DNA of 64,000 nucleotides from Sphaerisporangium sp. TRM90804. Its GTDB lineage: Bacteria; Actinomycetota; Actinomycetes; Streptosporangiales; Streptosporangiaceae. The first letter of the stretch is position 1, and the number at the start of each line of letters is the position of its first letter. Of the stretch, positions 58,970 to 64,000 are shown piece after piece. The stretch covers positions 186,001 through 250,000 of the forward strand of contig NZ_JARWAC010000016.1 in NCBI RefSeq assembly GCF_029846175.1, in the 5' to 3' direction. A program made the translations under genes and the position numbers. The notes beneath the pieces are model-generated. The model did not search any database and was not told the origin of the DNA. It was given only the letters and a program-made list of their open reading frames with translations.

Positions 58970-60601
58970 GATGCTCCAGTAGCCGAGGGCGCACACCTCG
59001 TCGCGGCGCAGGCCGCGCTCGGACAGCAGGTGCCGGCGCAGGCTCTGGATCATCAGCGACTCGCCGCCCGCCCACACCTGGCCGCGGCCGGGCGGCAGGT
59101 CGAGGCCGCGCACGACGTCCTCCAGCGCGCGGCCCCGCCCGGGGGGACGCGCGCCGCGGTGCACCCAGCGCACGTCGGGGTGCGGGGCGTCCAGCGCGGC
59201 GTGCTCGGCGGCGTCGCGCACCTCCACGACCGCGATGGACGGCCGCCCGGCGGGCAGCGTCTCGGCGACCGCCGCGATGGACGGCAGCGCCGTCTCGTCG
59301 CCGACCAGCAGCGTCCACTCGGCCGACGGGTCGGCCACCCAGTGCACGCGGGTGCCGCCGAAGCCCACGCGGTCGCCCGGGACGGCGCGGCACGCCCACG
59401 CGGAGGCGCCCACGTGCGCGCCGTGCTCCCCGGGCGATCCATGGACGAAGAAGTCGGCCGTCACGAGCCCGGCGCCGCGGTCGTAGCGGCGCACGGTGAT
59501 GTTCGCGGTGTGCTGCCCTGCGGCGCCGGCGGGGAAGCGCCACCGGCCCTGCTCCGGCAGCACGATCTCGGCGGCCCCGGGGGCCGGCCAGATGAGCGTG
59601 ATGGTCTCGGCGGGCTCCTCGACGGGCAGCGCAGAGCCCTCGGCGACGCGCATGACGACCCGCCGCATCAACGGCGACAGCGGCCGGCTGGAGACCACCT
59701 CCAGCAGGCCCACGGACAGCGGGAACGCGCGCACCGGCGAGCGAGGCCGCTCGGGGGCGCGTGCGCGCGGCGGCCGTCGCGCGACCACCCGCACGTGGCG
59801 GACGTCCAGCGCGCCCGCGTCCGACAGCGCCCGGACGGCCTCGTCGACGAACACCTCGCCGTCCCCGCCGAGCGCCTCGGCCTGCGCCGCCAGCGCCACC
59901 CCCCAGTACGCCTCGCTCCCGAGGCGCGTCTCGTCGTCGCGGTGGCCCCCGTAGCCCCCGGCCGTCTCTCGCGCCGGGTCCCCGTCGTCCTCCCCGTACA
60001 GGCGCACGTCGTCCTGGGCCAGCAGGATCTCCAGCCCCTCCTCGCGCAGCACGGCGCACACCTCGTCCACGCGGTGCGGGTGCATCTCCACCGGGACGGC
60101 GGCGAGCCTCGCCTCCCACCGGGGCTCGCGGGCGAGCGAGCGCAGCACCTCGCCGGCGGGCGGCGCGGCCGGATGCGTCCGGTCGTGGCTCCACTGGAGC
60201 ACCACCAGGCCGCCGGGGACCGCGGCGCGCGCCATCGTGCGCACGGCGCCGCGGGCGTCGGCGAGCCCCTGGAGCGTCCAGGAGGAGTGCACGACCTCGT
60301 ACGCCCCCTCGGCGAGCCGCAGCGTCCGGGGGTGGCGCACCTCGGCGGAGACCGGGTGCCCCGCGCACAGCTCCCTGGTCGCCTCGACCATCGCGGGCGA
60401 GGCGTCGTGGGCCGTCACGGTGAACTCCCACTCCGCCATGACCAGGGACACCTCCCCGCGACCGCATCCGACGTCGGCGAACCGGCCGCCCGAGTGCAGG
60501 TGGGCGCCGGCGTCCAGAACCGCCTCCACGGCCGTCTCGGCCAGGGCCTCGGCGTACGCCTGGCGGGCGCGGGCACCGTTGGCGGGGGCCGTGTGCGTCA
60601 C
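58940..60601 (-). CDS. Methyltransferase-siderophore-interacting protein fusion
   Basis: A 553-residue two-domain protein. Residues ~15-265 are a class I SAM methyltransferase (RFADVGCGRGEVSLVM, a motif-II Asp in TAHDASPAMVEATRE). Residues ~290-550 are a siderophore-interacting protein, an FAD/NAD(P)H ferric-siderophore reductase of the ViuB type: HTANITVRRYDRG, TADFFVHGSPGEHGAH, PGDRVGFGG and LLVGDETALPSIAA. SIPs free iron from siderophores in the cytoplasm; a fused methyltransferase is unusual. The GTG start has GAGG 8 bases upstream. It follows the N-hydroxylase gene by 28 bp in the same transcript, which begins at the iron box. Confidence 0.85.
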   Translation of the reverse strand: MTHTAPANGARARQAYAEALAETAVEAVLDAGAHLHSGGRFADVGCGRGEVSLVMAEWEFTVTAHDASPAMVEATRELCAGHPVSAEVRHPRTLRLAEGAYEVVHSSWTLQGLADARGAVRTMARAAVPGGLVVLQWSHDRTHPAAPPAGEVLRSLAREPRWEARLAAVPVEMHPHRVDEVCAVLREEGLEILLAQDDVRLYGEDDGDPARETAGGYGGHRDDETRLGSEAYWGVALAAQAEALGGDGEVFVDEAVRALSDAGALDVRHVRVVARRPPRARAPERPRSPVRAFPLSVGLLEVVSSRPLSPLMRRVVMRVAEGSALPVEEPAETITLIWPAPGAAEIVLPEQGRWRFPAGAAGQHTANITVRRYDRGAGLVTADFFVHGSPGEHGAHVGASAWACRAVPGDRVGFGGTRVHWVADPSAEWTLLVGDETALPSIAAVAETLPAGRPSIAVVEVRDAAEHAALDAPHPDVRWVHRGARPPGRGRALEDVVRGLDLPPGRGQVWAGGESLMIQSLRRHLLSERGLRRDEVCALGYWSIPRADRDPGA

Positions 60602-60629
60602 GGGGTGAGCCTCGTCTTCGTCGCGGCCG

Positions 60630-61985
60630 TCATGCCCAGGCGCGCCCGGCCGCGAGCGGAACGGCCGGCGCGTGCGCGCGGTGGGCGAGCAGGGAGTCGC
60701 GGATCTCCCCGGCGCGGACGGCCGTGGTGGACAGCAGGGTGGAGGTGAGGCCGTGGGTGTGCTCGGTGCCCCCCTGCAGGTAGATGCCGGCGCTGACCAT
60801 GGGCGCCAGCTGGACGCGGTGGTCGCGGCCGACGCGGACGGCGTCCTCCTCGTCGCGCAGGCACAGCTTGGCCGCCTCGCCGAGCACGGTGCCGATGTCC
60901 CGCGGGCGGTAGCCGGTCGCGTGCACCAGGACGTCCGCCGTCAGGATCTCGCGCTCGCCCGTGGGCAGGTACTCCACGCTCACGTCGAGGCGGTCGTCCC
61001 GCTCGAACACCTCGCGGATGCGCGAGATGTTGAGGAAGCGCAGGCGCTCGCGACCGGCCACCTTCTCGCGGTAGGCGGTCTGGTAGAGCTCCTGGATGAG
61101 CTCCATGTCGACCACCGAGTAGTTCGTGCCGCGGTGGTAGTCGAACAGCGACTGCTTCACGCCCGCCGGGGAGTTGTAGTAGATGTCGACCGCTTCGGGG
61201 TCGAAGATGCGGTTGGCGAACGGGCTGTCGTCGGCCGGGGTGTAGCCGTACTTGGCGAAGACCGCGCACACCTCGGTGTGGGGGAAGGTGCGGTGCAGGT
61301 AGGCGGCGGCCTCGGCCGCGCTCTGCCCCGCGCCGAGCACCAGCGCCCGGCGGATCGGCCTTCCGGAGCCGGCCAGCTCGGCGACGCGCGGCACCAGCTC
61401 GCTGTTGTGCCAGACGCGGTCGGACAGGATGGTGCCCGGGGGCAGGTGGGGCTCCAGGCCGGTGGCCACGGAGACGTTGCGGGCGCGGCGCACGATGGTG
61501 CCGCCGGGGTTGCCGGGGTCGGCGCTGATCACGTCGAACCAGCGGATCTCGCCGTCCTCCGCCATCACCGGCTCGACGGCGAGCACCTCGGAGGAGTACT
61601 CGACCAGGTGCGGCAGGCGGGCGGCGGCCCACTCGAAGTACTCGTGGAACTCCACGCGCAGCGGGAACAGCGTCTTCTGGTTCAGGAAGTCGACCAGCCT
61701 GTCCTTGTCGCGCAGGTAGCACAGGAAGCTGAACTCGCTCGCCGGGTTGCGCATGGTGACCAGGTCCTTCAGGAAGGACACCTGCATGGTCGCGTCGTCG
61801 ATGAGCATCCCCCGGTGCCAGCCGAAGCGCGGCTGTCTCTCCAGGAACCCGGCGTGCAACCTCTCGGCTGCCGGGACGGCGGCGTTATGCTCCTCGACGG
61901 CAATGGCCAACGCCAGGTTCGACGGGCCGAAACCGACCCCCAGGACGTCGTAAATGGTGTCGGGCCCACTGTGCAGTGTGTCCAC
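60630..61985 (-). CDS. L-ornithine/L-lysine N-hydroxylase (SidA/IucD/PvdA family)
   Basis: A 451-residue flavin monooxygenase that hydroxylates the side-chain amine of Orn or Lys, the first step to hydroxamate siderophores. FAD motif: DVLGVGFGPSNLALA; NADPH motif: RALVLGAGQSAAEAAAYL; the D-x-x-x-ATGY-type end: DVLVHATGYRP. The segment MLIDDATMQVSFLKDLVTMR is typical of the family. The start is a GTG at 61985. It is divergent from a formyltransferase gene across a 79-bp gap with an iron box, as in coelichelin-type loci (CchA/CchB), so N5-hydroxyornithine is the likely product. Confidence 0.93.
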   Translation of the reverse strand: MDTLHSGPDTIYDVLGVGFGPSNLALAIAVEEHNAAVPAAERLHAGFLERQPRFGWHRGMLIDDATMQVSFLKDLVTMRNPASEFSFLCYLRDKDRLVDFLNQKTLFPLRVEFHEYFEWAAARLPHLVEYSSEVLAVEPVMAEDGEIRWFDVISADPGNPGGTIVRRARNVSVATGLEPHLPPGTILSDRVWHNSELVPRVAELAGSGRPIRRALVLGAGQSAAEAAAYLHRTFPHTEVCAVFAKYGYTPADDSPFANRIFDPEAVDIYYNSPAGVKQSLFDYHRGTNYSVVDMELIQELYQTAYREKVAGRERLRFLNISRIREVFERDDRLDVSVEYLPTGEREILTADVLVHATGYRPRDIGTVLGEAAKLCLRDEEDAVRVGRDHRVQLAPMVSAGIYLQGGTEHTHGLTSTLLSTTAVRAGEIRDSLLAHRAHAPAVPLAAGRAWA

Positions 61986-62017
61986 CGCGGCATCGCCTCC
62001 TCATGGCAAACTTTAGA

Positions 62018-62036
62018 TAAGGTTAGCCTTACCTTG
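62018..62036. promoter_or_regulatory. Iron box (IdeR/DmdR-type operator)
   Basis: TAAGGTTAGCCTTACCTTG matches the 19-bp IdeR/DmdR1 consensus TTAGGTTAGGCTAACCTAA at 14 positions. It lies in the 79-bp gap between the divergent N-hydroxylase and formyltransferase genes and should repress both when iron is ample. Confidence 0.85.
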
Positions 62037-62064
62037 CAAGGCGCTGTCGAGGAGAGGATCGACC

Positions 62065-63012
62065 ATGCGGGTCGTCATGTTCGGCTACCAGACCTGGGGC
62101 CACCGCACGCTGCGGGCTCTGCTCGACTCGGAACACGAGGTCAGGCTGGTCGTCACCCACCCGAAGAGCGAGCACGCGTACGAGAAGATCTGGGACGACT
62201 CCGTCGCCGAACTGGCCGCCGAGAACGACGTCCCCGTGTTGCTCCGGCAGCGGCCCGACGACCCCGAACTGCTGCTCGCGCTCCAGGAAGCGGCGCCCGA
62301 CATCATCGTGGCCAACAACTGGCGCACCTGGCTGCCCCCAGAAGTGTTCGACCTCCCCCCGCACGGCACGCTGAACGTCCACGACTCGCTGCTGCCGAAG
62401 TACGCCGGGTTCTCCCCGCTGATCTGGGCCCTCATCAACGGCGAGCGGGAGGTCGGCGTCACCGCGCACCGCATGGACGCCGAGCTCGACGCGGGCGACA
62501 TCGTGCTGCAGCGCTCGGTCCCGGTGGGCCCGGCCGACACCGCCACCGACCTGTTCCACCGCACGGTCGACCTGATCGGCCCCATCGTGCGCGACTCCCT
62601 CGACCTCATCGCCTCCGGCCGGGCCCGGTGGATCCCGCAGGACCGCAGCCAGGCCAGCTTCTTCCACAAGCGGTCCCTGGAGGACAGCCGCATCGACTGG
62701 ACCTGGCCCGCCGAAGACCTGGAGCGCCTGGTGCGCGCCCTGTCCGACCCCTATCCCAACGCCTTCACCTACCACCGCGGCGAGCGCCTGCGCGTCGTGG
62801 CGGCCTCGGTCTCGAAGTCCTGCTACGGCGGCACCCCGGGCCGCGTCTTCATCCGCGAGGGCGACGGCGTCGTCATCGTCGCCGGCGCCCAGGCCCGCGA
62901 CGGCCGCTGCCGAGGCCTGGTCATAGAACGCGTCCGCACCGAAGACGGCGCCGAACACAAGGCCCACGACTACTTCCAGACCATGGGCGGCTACCTCACC
63001 CCCCGCCCCTAG
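62065..63012 (+). CDS. N5-hydroxyornithine formyltransferase-like (methionyl-tRNA formyltransferase family)
   Basis: A 315-residue formyltransferase using 10-formyl-tetrahydrofolate. The catalytic Asn-His-Asp arrangement is visible in TLNVHDSLLPKYAGFSPLIW and the Asp of DAELDAGDIVLQ; a C-terminal Fmt-like domain follows (LVRALSDPYPNAFTYH). The strong GAGGAG site and iron box in front, and the divergent N-hydroxylase, point to formylation of N5-hydroxyornithine as in CchA of coelichelin synthesis rather than initiator tRNA. Folate-binding residues look intact. Confidence 0.9.
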   Translation: MRVVMFGYQTWGHRTLRALLDSEHEVRLVVTHPKSEHAYEKIWDDSVAELAAENDVPVLLRQRPDDPELLLALQEAAPDIIVANNWRTWLPPEVFDLPPHGTLNVHDSLLPKYAGFSPLIWALINGEREVGVTAHRMDAELDAGDIVLQRSVPVGPADTATDLFHRTVDLIGPIVRDSLDLIASGRARWIPQDRSQASFFHKRSLEDSRIDWTWPAEDLERLVRALSDPYPNAFTYHRGERLRVVAASVSKSCYGGTPGRVFIREGDGVVIVAGAQARDGRCRGLVIERVRTEDGAEHKAHDYFQTMGGYLTPRP

Positions 63013-63567
63013 GCCTAAGTGCAACCACCCACCCCGAAATGGTGCCTTCGGCGCTGCTTTCCCGGGGCGGTCCTCGCCTCACCAACACCGCACCGCCGCG
63101 CCGTGCGGCTCCGCGAGCCGGCGGCCTGTCAACCGAGCGTCGCGGCGCATCTCGCGGAGCCGTAGCCCGCGTCGATGAGAGAGCGCGGGGTGCCGATCCG
63201 AGCCCTGAGGCGGTTCCCGGGTGAAGGGGACGGCGTCAGCCGGTTCTCTCCGCCAATGGCTCGATGGGCGCGGGCGGTGAGGTGACGTGGTGGCGGCACG
63301 TCGATTTGGTGGGCCAGGTCGAGGTAGGTCGTGGGCTCGTCCAGCAGTCGGCGCCCGCCGACGTACTGCGTCACGTCCCCTATGAGGTGAGAGTGATCGC
63401 CACCGTATGGGGAGCGGGTCGCCTCCTGCCGATGGACTGGATCCTCACGAAGACGCCCGGCCCGTTGTCGTATCGCGGCCCCGCCCGATCGTCTCACTGG
63501 TGATGGCCGGAGTTGGTCGGCGCTCGCGGATCCACTCGACGGCATATCGAGACGACAGGGGCAGGTC
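63013..63567. other. 555-bp region between the formyltransferase and VOC genes
   Basis: It holds a short relic of an ABC ATPase gene on the minus strand (63297-63356) and otherwise no supported gene. Confidence 0.5.
63297..63356 (-). pseudogene. Relic of a siderophore-uptake ABC ATPase (FepC-like)
   Basis: A minus-strand stretch of ~20 codons reads RRLLDEPTTYLDLAHQIDV, which is the Walker B/D-loop signature of FepC/FecE-type ferric-siderophore ATPases. The sequence on either side does not continue the family in any frame, so this is a decayed fragment. It suggests a siderophore importer gene once stood next to the N-hydroxylase/formyltransferase pair. Confidence 0.6.
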
Positions 63568-63966
63568 ATGCACGCGACGCTCAACACGATCGACATCGTG
63601 GTCTCCGACATGGAGGCGTCCATCGCCTTCTACGCCCGCCTGGGGCTGGTCTTCAAGCTCGATGAGCACTCGCCCGAGCACGCGTCCTGCGACCTGCCGG
63701 GCGGGCTGCACGTCATGCTCGACACCGAGGCTTTCCGCACACCGTTCCTGCCCGGCTGGAGCGCGCCTACCGGCGGCCCCCGCACTCTGCTGTGCTTCGA
63801 GTTCGAGGCCCCGGCCGGGGTCGACGCCGCCTACACCGAGCTGGTCGAGGCCGGCCACCGGGGGCTGGCCGAGCCCTTCGACGCGATCTGGGGTATGCGG
63901 TACGCCACCGTGGCCGACCCCGACGGCAACGGCGTCGACCTGTACGCCGTGCTCCCGGCCGGCTGA
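63568..63966 (+). CDS. VOC-superfamily (glyoxalase/bleomycin-resistance-like) protein
   Basis: A 132-residue single-domain protein. It opens LNTIDIVVSDMEASIAFYAR and ends VADPDGNGVDLYAV, the two ends of the VOC fold, with a middle strand LLCFEFEAP. The usual second-half Glu/Asp and a His in LHVML could form a metal or ligand site. Function may be a lyase/isomerase or drug binding. It is downstream of the siderophore genes but 555 bp away, so not clearly in their unit. Confidence 0.85.
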   Translation: MHATLNTIDIVVSDMEASIAFYARLGLVFKLDEHSPEHASCDLPGGLHVMLDTEAFRTPFLPGWSAPTGGPRTLLCFEFEAPAGVDAAYTELVEAGHRGLAEPFDAIWGMRYATVADPDGNGVDLYAVLPAG

Positions 63967-64000
63967 GTCCCAGGGTTCATGGTTCAGGCGGCGCCGGGTA

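Overview
The window is high-GC actinomycete DNA. GC-rich third codon positions, GTG starts, ATGA/GTGA gene overlaps, LacI/LuxR/XRE regulators, secreted carbohydrate-binding proteins and a large NRPS region all fit a filamentous actinomycete. A Streptosporangiaceae-type genus such as Nonomuraea is my guess from style, not proof.

Left part (1-36 kb), mostly independent loci: the end of an acyl-CoA synthetase (1-888); a secreted CBM2 protein behind a CebR-like palindrome (1064-2334); an arylamine N-acetyltransferase convergent to it; an unrecognised gene whose start sits inside an inverted repeat (3366-4625); a LacI regulator and a secreted GH16 glucanase separated by about 870 bp with two operator-like palindromes; a LysE exporter; a large LuxR-type ATPase regulator; a lone receiver protein; a second LacI regulator; three DnaA-box-like 9-mers upstream of an NlpC/P60 hydrolase; a methyltransferase and an HD protein; tRNA-Arg(CCG) with a strong hairpin; two ricin-type lectins; several secreted or membrane proteins of unknown role (a beta-helix-like protein, an M48-like protein without its zinc motif, a four-unit Cys-paired repeat protein, a His-rich protein, a DUF11-like protein); XRE and ArsR-type regulators; an MFS transporter; a VanY-like D,D-carboxypeptidase divergent from a response regulator/histidine kinase/lipoprotein operon; and purF.

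Right part (34.9-63 kb), a biosynthetic region. It opens with a LuxR-type regulator that contains a TTA codon. A leftward operon (43754 to 36335) encodes an AspRS/AsnRS-core paralogue, a glutamate-synthase-like FMN protein, an A-T NRPS predicted to load glycine, and a C-A-T NRPS. Divergent from it is a short isopropylmalate/homocitrate-synthase-like enzyme. A second leftward operon (57599 to 45371) encodes LeuC, LeuD, LeuA, a SnoaL-like protein, a branched-chain aminotransferase, an M20 carbamoylase-type amidohydrolase, a C-A-T-TE NRPS, MbtH and a methyltransferase. It is flanked by a divergent Fe(II)/2-oxoglutarate oxygenase. Beyond lie an ornithine/lysine N-hydroxylase, a methyltransferase fused to a siderophore-interacting reductase, and a formyltransferase, arranged around an IdeR/DmdR-like iron box.

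Working model (inference): the leu-type enzymes and aminotransferase make a branched-chain amino acid for the middle module, the synthetase paralogue and GOGAT-like protein supply an amide such as asparagine for the last module, the oxygenase hydroxylates a residue, and three modules build a Gly-X-Y peptide released by the thioesterase. Whether the iron-regulated N-hydroxy/N-formyl genes belong to this product or supply another siderophore cannot be settled here. Three genes also carry unrelated tandem repeats that run across their stop codons.
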